NCBI GenBank assembly: GCA_945877235.1
Contig: CAMCRF010000002.1
Span: forward strand, 182,455-246,454
Direction of reading: 5' to 3'
Source of the DNA: Bordetella parapertussis
GTDB lineage: Bacteria; Pseudomonadota; Gammaproteobacteria; Burkholderiales; Burkholderiaceae_A
DNA length: 64,000 nucleotides
Made by a program: the position numbers and the translations under genes. Below are positions 27,766-35,768 of this stretch, piece after piece. Each line of letters opens with the position of its first letter. Position 1 is the first letter of the stretch. A model generated the notes under the pieces. That model was not told the DNA's origin. It made no database searches and worked only from the letters and a program-made list of their open reading frames with translations.

Positions 27766-28763
27766 GTGGGCTGAATCTGAAGTCGCTCTAGGAGCGCTCG
27801 ATCGTGTTCAGCCTGGGGATTTGAAGTGGTGAGCAGCCGGTCGCCATAGAAAATTGAGTTTGCCCCAGCCATAAAGCAGAGTGTCTGCAGCTCGTCTGAC
27901 ATACCCTCTCGGCCGGCAGACAGGCGAACACGCGCATGGGGCATGAGCACTCTTGCGACTGCGATGGTTCGAACGAACTCAAGCGGGTCGAGCGCTGGTG
28001 TGCCGTGGAGCGGGGTGCCGGGCACTGGAACCAATTGGTTGATCGGCACGGACTCTGGCGCTGGTGAGAGGTTCGCTAAGGTCGCCAACAGGCCCGCTCG
28101 CTGACGCCGCGTCTCCCCCATGCCAACAATGCCGCCGCAACAGACATGAATACCAGCATCCCGAACACGATCGAGTGTCTCCAGGCGATCCTCAAACTGT
28201 CGCGTCGAAATGATTTGTCCGTAGAAGTCCGCAGAGGTGTCTAGATTGTGGTTGTAGTAGTCCAGCCCTGCATCTGCAAGCGACTGAGCCTGAGATTCGG
28301 TAAGCATGCCCAGCGTCATACAGGCCTCAAGGCCCAGGCCTCTGACGCCTCTGACCATGTTGGTGAGGACGTCCATGTCCTTGTCCTTGGGGCTGCGCCA
28401 GGCAGCACCCATACAGAAACGACTGGCACCCTGCGCCTTGGCCTGCGCCGCAGCTTCAAGGACCTCGCTCACATCCATGAGTTTCTCGGCCTTGACGCTG
28501 CCCTCGTGGTGAGCAGACTGGGGGCAGTAGCCACAGTCCTCAGCACACCCACCGGTTTTGATGGACAGCAGCGTAGAGAGCTGAACCTCGTTGTGCGGCT
28601 GGTGGGCACGATGAACCTGCTGCGCCTGGAACACCAGATCCAGAAAGGGCCGATCAAAGAGATCGACCACGACCTGGGTGGTCCAGCGTTTGGGCTGGGT
28701 GTCTTCAGGTCGGGACAAAGTAGCGGCGGAGGCCGTCGGTGTGGAGAGCGTCGAGAGGGTCAT
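27762..28763 (-). CDS. bioB: BioB, biotin synthase
   Basis: The 333-residue radical SAM enzyme inserts sulfur into dethiobiotin. The [4Fe-4S] motif is C73-AED-C77-GY-C80, and the segments [18 protein letters not shown] and [12 protein letters not shown] are diagnostic. The N-terminal ~25 residues have no counterpart in E. coli BioB and overlap bioD by 59 bases; a TTG near codon 16 is a plausible later start. The last four bases overlap the P450 start. Confidence 0.96.
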   Translation of the reverse strand: MTLSTLSTPTASAATLSRPEDTQPKRWTTQVVVDLFDRPFLDLVFQAQQVHRAHQPHNEVQLSTLLSIKTGGCAEDCGYCPQSAHHEGSVKAEKLMDVSEVLEAAAQAKAQGASRFCMGAAWRSPKDKDMDVLTNMVRGVRGLGLEACMTLGMLTESQAQSLADAGLDYYNHNLDTSADFYGQIISTRQFEDRLETLDRVRDAGIHVCCGGIVGMGETRRQRAGLLATLANLSPAPESVPINQLVPVPGTPLHGTPALDPLEFVRTIAVARVLMPHARVRLSAGREGMSDELQTLCFMAGANSIFYGDRLLTTSNPQAEHDRALLERLQIQPT

Positions 28764-29412
28764 AACGGTCTTGGTCTAGTCTGGGAATTCTGCCTAAGCA
28801 TGGAGCGCCAAAGCGATGCTCAATAACATCTCGTAATGCAAAGAAGGTCTGCTCGGAAAATAACATGTCCGGATCCACGGTGTTCGCAATCCAGCCAGCG
28901 ATCGGGAGGCCCTCCGATTGGATGGCCCTGAGGGTGAGTAGCGCATGATTCATACACCCCAGTCGCATCCCCACCACCAAAACAACGGGCAAGCCGAGTA
29001 AGCGTGCCAGGTCTGCAGTGGAGCAGTCATGACTTAGGGGCACGTCGAAACCTCCGACGCCTTCGACAATCACACAGTCAACGCTTTGCTCGAGCTGCTT
29101 AAGCGCGGGCCAGATCGGTTCAAGCGAGAGGCTTAGGTGCTCCTGATCAGCCGCCACGGAGGGCGCGCTTGGGGCAAGGAGCTGAATCGGTCCCACAGTC
29201 AGAGGCCCGATCTCGGCAAGACCGGTGGCGTGGTGAAGGGCAGTGACGTCCTCGTTCACTCCACCGACGGCCCGTCCAGCGGAGATTGGCTTAAACCCCG
29301 CCGTTCGAACCCCAAGCGCTTGCCCTAGACGCACCAGTGTGCAAGACACCAGCGTCTTTCCAATCTCCGTGTCCGTTCCGGCAACAAAAAGGCCGCGCCG
29401 TGGACTCACCAA
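28705..29412 (-). CDS. bioD: BioD, dethiobiotin synthetase
   Basis: The 235-residue ATP-dependent carboxylase closes the ureido ring of dethiobiotin. The P-loop is GTDTEIGKT (12-20), the substrate lysine lies in GFKPISAG, and [14 protein letters not shown] carries the second conserved loop. The start lies seven bases inside the end of the ammonium transporter gene, and the 3' end overlaps bioB by 59 bases, so it is clearly co-transcribed with both. Confidence 0.95.
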   Translation of the reverse strand: MVSPRRGLFVAGTDTEIGKTLVSCTLVRLGQALGVRTAGFKPISAGRAVGGVNEDVTALHHATGLAEIGPLTVGPIQLLAPSAPSVAADQEHLSLSLEPIWPALKQLEQSVDCVIVEGVGGFDVPLSHDCSTADLARLLGLPVVLVVGMRLGCMNHALLTLRAIQSEGLPIAGWIANTVDPDMLFSEQTFFALRDVIEHRFGAPCLGRIPRLDQDRYDPLDALHTDGLRRYFVPT

Positions 29413-30611
29413 CTTGTCTCGCGTTCCGGCGTCGAGGAGACCTTATGGATACTGAGGTCGGCGCCTTCGAACTCCGCTTCGCGGTCGAGTCGTAGGCCGA
29501 GTGTGTATCGCAGTCCACCGTAAATCACGGTGGCGCCAATGACGGAGATCAGCACTGCCGTAATCGCGCCAACGATCTGGCTCCCCAATGCTACGCCGCC
29601 CAGACCTCCGAGTGCTGGCAGGCCAAAAAATCCGACGGCAATGGTGCCCATCACGCCGCAGAGCCCATGTAAGGGCCATACGCCAAGCACATCATCGATC
29701 TTGAGACGGCTCTGCGTGAAGTTGAACATCTTCACAAAAAGCAGTCCGGCGAGCAATCCAACGACCAAGGAGCCGAGGGGATGCATGACATCACTTCCGG
29801 CACAGACTGCGACCAGTCCCGCGAGAGGCCCGTTGTAAACGAAACCGGGATCGTTTCTACCCAAGGCAAGAGCAGCAAGGGTTCCGCCGATCATGGCCAT
29901 CAGGCTATTGAGCGCGACCAACCCCGAGATGGCCTCAATCTTTTGTGCACTCATGACATTGAATCCGAACCAGCCTACGATCAGAATCCAGCTGCCCAAG
30001 GCGAGAAATGGAATGCTGCTTGGCGGGTGCGCCGCGACTGCCCCGCCGGTTCGGTATCGGCCCGTGCGCGGCCCCAAGAACAGCACGGCAATGAGTGCTG
30101 CCCAGCCGCCCACCGCGTGCACCACAGCTGATCCCGCGAAGTCATGAAAGGTCGCTCCGAACCATGACTGCATGGTGTCTTGAAACCCAAACAAGTTGTT
30201 CCAGGCCATTCCCTCAAAAAGTGAGTAAACCAATCCAACCATCAGCGCGGTAGCAATCAGCTGCGGACCGAATCGAGCGCGCTCTGCAATGCCGCCTGAA
30301 ATGATGGCGGGAATCGCAGCAGCAAACGTGAACAGAAAAAAGAACTTGGTGAGCCCAAAGCCGTGGTCTTGCGTCAGTGTCTCGGCGCTGACGAAAAAGT
30401 GGATCCCGTAGGCGTGGTAGTACCCAATAAAGAAGTATGCAAGGCCGCTGACCGAGAGATCGGCAACGATCTTGACCAGCGCATTTACTTGATTCTTGTG
30501 CCTGACGGTACCGACTTCTAGAAAGGCAAATCCCGCATGCATGGCCAGAACCATGATGGCGCCAAGGAGAATGAAAAGCGTGTCAACGCTGGTTGCAGCG
30601 GCTGCGTTCAT
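29406..30611 (-). CDS. amt: Amt-family ammonium transporter inside the biotin operon
   Basis: The 401-residue protein has about eleven membrane helices. The twin pore histidines are in HDFAGSAVVHAVGG and WPLHGLCGVMG, and the N-terminal AGFAFLEVGTVRHKNQVN is typical of Amt. It conducts ammonium or ammonia across the inner membrane. Amt genes usually sit beside glnK; none is here. Instead the gene is 46 bases after bioF and overlaps bioD by seven bases. An imperfect hairpin (30624-30643) lies just before the start. Confidence 0.95.
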   Translation of the reverse strand: MNAAAATSVDTLFILLGAIMVLAMHAGFAFLEVGTVRHKNQVNALVKIVADLSVSGLAYFFIGYYHAYGIHFFVSAETLTQDHGFGLTKFFFLFTFAAAIPAIISGGIAERARFGPQLIATALMVGLVYSLFEGMAWNNLFGFQDTMQSWFGATFHDFAGSAVVHAVGGWAALIAVLFLGPRTGRYRTGGAVAAHPPSSIPFLALGSWILIVGWFGFNVMSAQKIEAISGLVALNSLMAMIGGTLAALALGRNDPGFVYNGPLAGLVAVCAGSDVMHPLGSLVVGLLAGLLFVKMFNFTQSRLKIDDVLGVWPLHGLCGVMGTIAVGFFGLPALGGLGGVALGSQIVGAITAVLISVIGATVIYGGLRYTLGLRLDREAEFEGADLSIHKVSSTPERETSW

Positions 30612-30623
30612 AGGGTAGTGGGC

Positions 30624-30643
30624 CTAAAAATCCTCGATTTTAG
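30624..30643 (-). promoter_or_regulatory. Imperfect hairpin in the bioF-amt gap
   Basis: On the minus strand CTAAAATC and GATTTTTAG pair around a GAG loop with one bulged base. It fills the 46-base gap between bioF and amt, about 13 bases before the amt start. It could modulate entry to amt or be a weak terminator; nothing more can be said. Confidence 0.25.
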
Positions 30644-30657
30644 TCCTGCGGCGTCCA

Positions 30658-31839
30658 TCAGTCTCGTGCTGCGGTGAGCTCCGAGCACAGGGCAGTCAAA
30701 TCGTCCATGGTGTGAGCAGCCGAGAGCGACACCCGAAGTCTGGCCGTGCCCTCGGGCACCGTAGGGGGCCGAATCGCTGGAACCCACAGGCCCGCCCGCG
30801 CGAGCGCCTGGGAGTGCTCTATCGTCATACCGTTGTCTCCGATCAGCACGGGCTGAATGGCCGTGTCCGAGCCCAGCAGTTTGAGCCCCACCGCATGCAG
30901 CGAAGCACGTTGCGATTGCATGTGTTCAATCAGGTGTGCAAGGTGCCTGCGACGACGCGATCCTTCATCGCCGCGAATGATCTCGAGGCTCTGGAGCAGG
31001 GCATGACTGATTGCGGGTGGGGGGGCCGTGGTGTACACGAAGCTGCGGGCTGTCTGTTGCATCCATTCGATTACCAGCGGGTGCGCCGCTACGAATGCGC
31101 CCGAGACGCCGGCGGCCTTTCCCAGCGTGCCCATCAGGACAAACCGCTCACTGCAGATTTGTGAGAGCGCCATGGTGCCTCGGCCCTCCTCGCCCAAGAC
31201 GCCCACGGCGTGGGCATCATCAACAACCACGGTTGCATCAAATCGTTCTGCAAGGCTGAGCATGGCCGCCAGTGGAGCGAGGTCTCCGTCCATACTAAAC
31301 ACACCATCAGTTACGATCAGTTTGAGTCGGGCTTGGCTGCTCGAGAGGAGTCGTTCGAGGGCGTCCATATCCCGATGGGGAAACCGACGATGATCTGCCT
31401 CGCTCAAGCGCATGCCGTCAATCAGCGACGCATGGTTGAGCTTGTCGCAAAAAAGGGCGTCGCCCCGTTCCGTGAGCGCCGTGAGCAGGGCCAGATTCGC
31501 GAGGTATCCCGTCGAAAACAGCAGGCACCGGCACTCGGGAAACAAGGGTGCAACCCAGTCTTGCAATGCGCATTCAAGTTGTTCGTGTGCCAGGCTGTGG
31601 CCACTCACCATTGCAGAGGCGCCGGCTCCAGCCCCGTATAAATCGAGTCCTTCATGAAAGGCCTCCAGCACGCCTGGATGATTGGCCAGTCCTAGGTAGT
31701 CATTGCTTGCGAAGTTAATTAGAGATTCGGCCTCTCGACGCGCTATTCGACCGTTTGGGCCGCGTCCCGTGACACGCTGCCGCAATAAGTCAGCGGCCTT
31801 GCGTTCACGCAAGCGTTGGTGGAGTCTGTCCAGCAGCAT
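30658..31839 (-). CDS. bioF: BioF, 8-amino-7-oxononanoate synthase
   Basis: The 393-residue PLP enzyme condenses pimeloyl-ACP (or -CoA) with alanine. The PLP lysine is in MGTLGKAAGVSGA, preceded by VVDDAHAVGVLG. ASNDYLGLANHP near residue 45 and HASLIDG are typical of alpha-oxoamine synthases. KBL and ALAS are alternatives by fold, but the neighbours bioA, bioD and bioB fix the role. It overlaps bioA by 35 bases. Confidence 0.95.
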   Translation of the reverse strand: MLLDRLHQRLRERKAADLLRQRVTGRGPNGRIARREAESLINFASNDYLGLANHPGVLEAFHEGLDLYGAGAGASAMVSGHSLAHEQLECALQDWVAPLFPECRCLLFSTGYLANLALLTALTERGDALFCDKLNHASLIDGMRLSEADHRRFPHRDMDALERLLSSSQARLKLIVTDGVFSMDGDLAPLAAMLSLAERFDATVVVDDAHAVGVLGEEGRGTMALSQICSERFVLMGTLGKAAGVSGAFVAAHPLVIEWMQQTARSFVYTTAPPPAISHALLQSLEIIRGDEGSRRRRHLAHLIEHMQSQRASLHAVGLKLLGSDTAIQPVLIGDNGMTIEHSQALARAGLWVPAIRPPTVPEGTARLRVSLSAAHTMDDLTALCSELTAARD

Positions 31840-33193
31840 GATGTGTCAAGTTTTCGAGAATGCTCTGAGCAAAAACCGCGGCGAGCCACTCGACGTGGCC
31901 CTCATGAAGAACCAAAGGGGGCATCAGATACACCGACGGACCAATGGGTCTGATCAGCAGACCCTTGATGCGAGCAGTCTCTCGAATCTGGCGGATGCGA
32001 TTCGCATCGAAATAAGCTGGGCTGATATCAACGGCCCAGATACTCCCAAGGTTTCGAAAATGCTGAACGGCGCCCAGTTCGATCGCAGGTCTAAGCGCCT
32101 CATAAAGGGCATTGGTCAGCTCACGCGCAGCGATAGCGGTCTTCTGAAGAAGCTCCTCCTCTCGAAGCACCTCAAGCACGGTGAGGGCAGCTCTGCATGC
32201 GAGGGGGTTTCCCGAGTAGGAGTGAGAGTGCAAAAATCCGCGCCGAACATCAGGGTGGTAGAAAGCCTGAAACACTCTGGTTTGAGTGAGCACCAGGGAG
32301 AGTGGTAAGAACCCACCTGAGATGCCTTTTGAGAGGCAGATAAAGTCTGGCCAGTCCTGCGCTTGAGACGCACCAGAGAGCGCCTGTTCCCAGGCAAAGA
32401 ACGTGCCCGTTCGCCCACAGCCCACCGCGATCTCATCGGCAATCAGATGAATGCCGCGTGCGCGGGTGAGGGCGCGCGCTCTCTTGAGGTAAGCCGGGGG
32501 ATACATCGCCATGCCTGCTGCACCCTGAACCAGAGGCTCCAAAATCAGCGCACAGATGGATGCGCCGTGGCTGTCGAGCGCGCGCTCTAAAGCTCGCGCA
32601 GCCTGTTCTGCCCAGACTGCATCCGAGACCCCTGCAGGCGCAAGGCGTGGATCTGGAGATGGCACCAAGATCGGCTCTCGAATCAGCGGCGCGTATGCTT
32701 CGCGAAAGATGGGCACATCGGTTACTGACAAGGCGCCGAGCGTCTCGCCGTGATAGCTCTGGGATAGACAGACAAACCGATTCCGCCCCGTTTGGCCATT
32801 CGCATGCATGCTGTGGGCGCTCATTTTGAGGGCGATCTCGACAGCTGAGGCGCCATCACTCGCAAAAAAGCAATGCCCAAGATGGCCTTGCGTCAGAGCG
32901 CTCAGGGCCTCTGCCAGCTCAACTGCCGGCCGGTGTGTGCACCCTGCAAGCATGACATGGCTCAGGGTGTCGAGCTGCTCCTTGATCGCCGCAACCACTC
33001 TGGGATGTCCGTGTCCGAGTAAATTGACCCACCACGAGCTGATTCCGTCGAAAAGCCGCTGACCGTCCTCCAGTTCAAGCCAGGGGCCATGGGCTCGCGC
33101 CACAGCCAATGGGGGGTCCCGGTGCGCTTGCCACATCTGGGTGCATGGGTGCCAGATGGCTCTGAGACTTCTCTGGGCTAGGGATTCAACCAT
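31805..33193 (-). CDS. bioA: BioA, adenosylmethionine-8-amino-7-oxononanoate aminotransferase
   Basis: The 462-residue class III aminotransferase converts KAPA to DAPA with SAM as amino donor. Key segments are the N-terminal IWHPCTQM, FDGISSWWVNLLGHGHP, YHGETLGALSVTD, the Asp in LIADEIAVGCGRTG and the PLP lysine in CLSKGISGGFLP. IWHPxTQM with SSWW separates BioA from other omega-aminotransferases. It is first in the leftward bioA-bioF-amt-bioD-bioB-P450 operon. Only about 35 bases separate it from the divergent methyltransferase gene. Confidence 0.96.
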   Translation of the reverse strand: MVESLAQRSLRAIWHPCTQMWQAHRDPPLAVARAHGPWLELEDGQRLFDGISSWWVNLLGHGHPRVVAAIKEQLDTLSHVMLAGCTHRPAVELAEALSALTQGHLGHCFFASDGASAVEIALKMSAHSMHANGQTGRNRFVCLSQSYHGETLGALSVTDVPIFREAYAPLIREPILVPSPDPRLAPAGVSDAVWAEQAARALERALDSHGASICALILEPLVQGAAGMAMYPPAYLKRARALTRARGIHLIADEIAVGCGRTGTFFAWEQALSGASQAQDWPDFICLSKGISGGFLPLSLVLTQTRVFQAFYHPDVRRGFLHSHSYSGNPLACRAALTVLEVLREEELLQKTAIAARELTNALYEALRPAIELGAVQHFRNLGSIWAVDISPAYFDANRIRQIRETARIKGLLIRPIGPSVYLMPPLVLHEGHVEWLAAVFAQSILENLTHHAAGQTPPTLA

Positions 33194-33228
33194 GGCGCAG
33201 AGTGTATGCTCGACGCATCATCTACGCT

Positions 33229-34218
33229 ATGAAACACAACGCTCTCGCCACAGATTGGACGGCCTATTGGGCTTCGGGCGCCCTGCACTCTTGCGTCGGG
33301 TCTTTCCAGGGCAATTACGAGGGAGCGATCGCATCATTCTGGAGGTCTGCCTGGATTGACCGCATCAAGCCGCAGGATCGCGTACTTGACCTTGGGTGCG
33401 GGAATGGTCCTCTCGCCCTGCTGCTTGTGAACGCCTCGGTGCCCTGGGGTGATTATGTGGGTGTTGACCTCGCAGCCGTCTCGCCTCAGTGGCGCTTGCA
33501 GCTCCCACCCAATCAACGTGATCGCATTGCGTTTCTCGGCCGCACCTCCATGACGCAGACGGCGTTGCCTGACGGTGCTTTCAACTGGGTGGTCTCACAG
33601 TTTGGGGTTGAATATGCCGATCTCAACGCATGGGTCTCCGAGGTTGATCGATTGTCGACAGAGGCTCCAAATTTCGCACTCTTCATGCACCACAACCAGA
33701 GTCGATTGACGCTTGCTGCTCGAGAGGAGGTGGATCATGCAGATTGGCTGTTTTCGGAGTCAGGATTGTTCACCTGCGCTGCCGAGATGATTGAGCCCAT
33801 GGCGCTCTCGCGCACTCTGATGGGACGAAAGCAACTCGAACGGAGCCCGCAGGCGAAAGGCGCTCGAGATCGGTTCAACCATGCGCAGGACGAACTCAAC
33901 CAGCGCGCAGCGCAGTCATCGGTTCCGGACTTGCTGTTTCAGGCCCGTGAGGCCTGCGCTCAGATATTGACGATTGCCCAGACACAGGGTGGTGCCCCTG
34001 CCAGACAGGCATGGGAGGCTTGGCGCAGATCGAGCTCTGAGGCTAGAGCCCGTCAGGCCGAACTCGTTGCCGCAGCCCAGAGCGCTGAGGCCATCTCCGA
34101 CCTAGAGGGTCGGCTTAAATCGCTGCGTCCTGGCTTGCATTCCCACCTAGCAGCCATCTCTGAGGGACGGTATCTTCTTGGATGGGGCCTCTCTCTCTAC
34201 CCACAAAGGAGTTCATGA
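33229..34218 (+). CDS. Class I SAM-dependent methyltransferase divergent from bioA
   Basis: The ~329-residue protein has SAM motif [16 protein letters not shown] near residue 54 and an acidic loop VGVDLA. The N-terminus is tryptophan- and tyrosine-rich ([15 protein letters not shown]). The C-terminal ~110 residues look helical and alanine/arginine-rich. It is longer than typical BioC (about 250), and I do not recognise it as BioC, although it faces bioA head to head. ATG 33229 is used; a GTG at 33202 would add nine residues. No strong ribosome site is seen for either. It overlaps the following VOC gene region by four bases if that gene starts at 34215. Confidence 0.7.
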   Translation: MKHNALATDWTAYWASGALHSCVGSFQGNYEGAIASFWRSAWIDRIKPQDRVLDLGCGNGPLALLLVNASVPWGDYVGVDLAAVSPQWRLQLPPNQRDRIAFLGRTSMTQTALPDGAFNWVVSQFGVEYADLNAWVSEVDRLSTEAPNFALFMHHNQSRLTLAAREEVDHADWLFSESGLFTCAAEMIEPMALSRTLMGRKQLERSPQAKGARDRFNHAQDELNQRAAQSSVPDLLFQAREACAQILTIAQTQGGAPARQAWEAWRRSSSEARARQAELVAAAQSAEAISDLEGRLKSLRPGLHSHLAAISEGRYLLGWGLSLYPQRSS

Positions 34219-34220
34219 GT

Positions 34221-34646
34221 ATGTCCACCGTCTCACATCCATTTCACCTCGCTTTTCCAGTCGACGATCTTCAGCAGGCTCGCGCATTTTATGGAGGGCT
34301 GCTCGGATGCTCTGAGGGGCGCAGTTCTGATGAGTGGATCGACTTCAATTTCTATGGCCATCAGATCGTGGCTCATCTGGCTCATGGCGAAGCATCTAAC
34401 GACATCTGCTCGGATGTCGATGGCAAAAAGGTACCGGTCAGGCATTTCGGTATGGTGCTCTCCATGCCAGAGTGGCAACAAATGGCAGATCGGCTAAAGG
34501 CGGCAGGGGTTCAATTTGTCATCGAACCGTACATTCGATTTAAGGGGGAAGTGGGAGAGCAGGCGACCATGTTTTTCCTCGACCCATCAGGCAACGCCAT
34601 CGAGTTCAAGGCGATGGCCGACCCCTCGAGGCTGTTCGCAAAGTAG
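34221..34646 (+). CDS. VOC-family (glyoxalase-fold) protein
   Basis: The ~141-residue protein has two beta-alpha-beta-beta-beta modules: [21 protein letters not shown] at the start and [22 protein letters not shown] in the middle, ending [16 protein letters not shown]. Metal-ligand candidates are the first His (FHLAF), the His of RHFGM and the final Glu (NAIEFK), which fits a dioxygenase- or glyoxalase-like enzyme. The substrate is unknown. AAGGAG lies nine bases before ATG 34221; ATG 34215 is too close to it. It probably forms an operon with the preceding methyltransferase gene. Confidence 0.82.
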   Translation: MSTVSHPFHLAFPVDDLQQARAFYGGLLGCSEGRSSDEWIDFNFYGHQIVAHLAHGEASNDICSDVDGKKVPVRHFGMVLSMPEWQQMADRLKAAGVQFVIEPYIRFKGEVGEQATMFFLDPSGNAIEFKAMADPSRLFAK

Positions 34647-34667
34647 CCTTCAAGCAGCGGCGCCCAG

Positions 34668-35762
34668 ATGCCCGATCGACTGCCAACGAATGCCCCAATT
34701 GCACAGCGCATAGAGCGGCTCTTTGACCTGGCGCGGCGCCATGGGGAGACGTTTGCCGGTCCAGAGGCTAGCCTCGCCCGGGAGCGCTACTTGGCTCAGC
34801 ATCCAACGGCGGTTTTGGTCCTCAAATGTATGGACGGCCGCATCAATCTCTCCGTCGCTACTCAGACTCCGGCTGGCATCCTCATGCCTTTTCGGAATCT
34901 TGGGGGCATGTTTGATCTGGGCTGGCCCCACCTTGGCGAGGTGCTTCACCACCAAGTCATGCGTATGGTGCATCAAGGGCGTCGCGTCCTATTGCTGATT
35001 ACATATCACTTCTCGCGTGGGGAGCCACTCAGAGGCTGCGCCGGCTTTCACTATGACCGCGCTGCAAGCATGCGTCATACCTGGCAGGTTCGACATCAGG
35101 TGGAGCGCATTTTCGGCACCGATCACCAGACCGTATACCCCGTTGTGTGCGGATTTGAGACTGATGAAGATGCACTTTTGATTCATGGTGAATCGGACGA
35201 TGCGGTGCTCGATGTCTCCGCGCTTTCAGACGGGAATTCCACCGAGCTGCGCCACCGGATTTCCGCGCTGTTTCCGGATATGCCTCTGGCGATGCAAAGT
35301 GACATGCTGCCATTACTCGCGGGGAACTTTCACCATGTCGCGCAGATCCGTGCACTCAATGCTCGCCAAGCGCGCACGCTCGACATTGAGCATCGCGAGT
35401 GGGTGATTTGCCTGGGCCGTGGCTTTGACTGGCTGCACACGCCCAACCTCGCCTTGATCATCGGCCCATACAGCCCAGATCTAGCCCACCCAATCCGCAC
35501 CGCGGCAGGCATTATCGAATCGAACATGTCGGCTGGACGTATTCCGGACGATGGATTTCTCTTGCTTGCGTCCGTCCCTTTTGAAGACGCTGGAGCCGAT
35601 CGCGCACGGGCTGAGGTGAAGGCACAGTTCCTCTCCTCCTTCGCTGCGCAGACCATTGAGCAGACCAATCCTGAGCTTGCAAAGAAAATGTCTGTCTGCA
35701 CGGCGGTATTGGATTGGAGAGTCCGAAGGCTTGAGCGTCTCTCCATTCAAGCCGCTCTCTAG
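34668..35762 (+). CDS. CsoSCA-like (carboxysomal-type) beta-carbonic anhydrase homologue
   Basis: The 364-residue protein has a beta-carbonic anhydrase zinc signature: Cys54-x-Asp56-x-Arg58 (LKCMDGRIN) and His114 followed ten residues later by Cys124 (YHFSRGEPLRGCAGF). Ordinary beta-enzymes have HxxC; the long His-to-Cys gap and the length, with a second degenerate-looking half, resemble CsoSCA of alpha-carboxysomes. No RuBisCO or shell protein gene is present. Function as a carbonic anhydrase is inference; the residues needed are there. It lies 21 bases after the VOC gene and seven before the antiporter gene. Confidence 0.55.
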   Translation: MPDRLPTNAPIAQRIERLFDLARRHGETFAGPEASLARERYLAQHPTAVLVLKCMDGRINLSVATQTPAGILMPFRNLGGMFDLGWPHLGEVLHHQVMRMVHQGRRVLLLITYHFSRGEPLRGCAGFHYDRAASMRHTWQVRHQVERIFGTDHQTVYPVVCGFETDEDALLIHGESDDAVLDVSALSDGNSTELRHRISALFPDMPLAMQSDMLPLLAGNFHHVAQIRALNARQARTLDIEHREWVICLGRGFDWLHTPNLALIIGPYSPDLAHPIRTAAGIIESNMSAGRIPDDGFLLLASVPFEDAGADRARAEVKAQFLSSFAAQTIEQTNPELAKKMSVCTAVLDWRVRRLERLSIQAAL

Positions 35763-35768
35763 ACCCAT

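Noticed and set aside
33229..34218. Calling the methyltransferase BioC
   Set aside because: Only the general SAM fold and the position support this. Length and flanking sequence do not resemble BioC.
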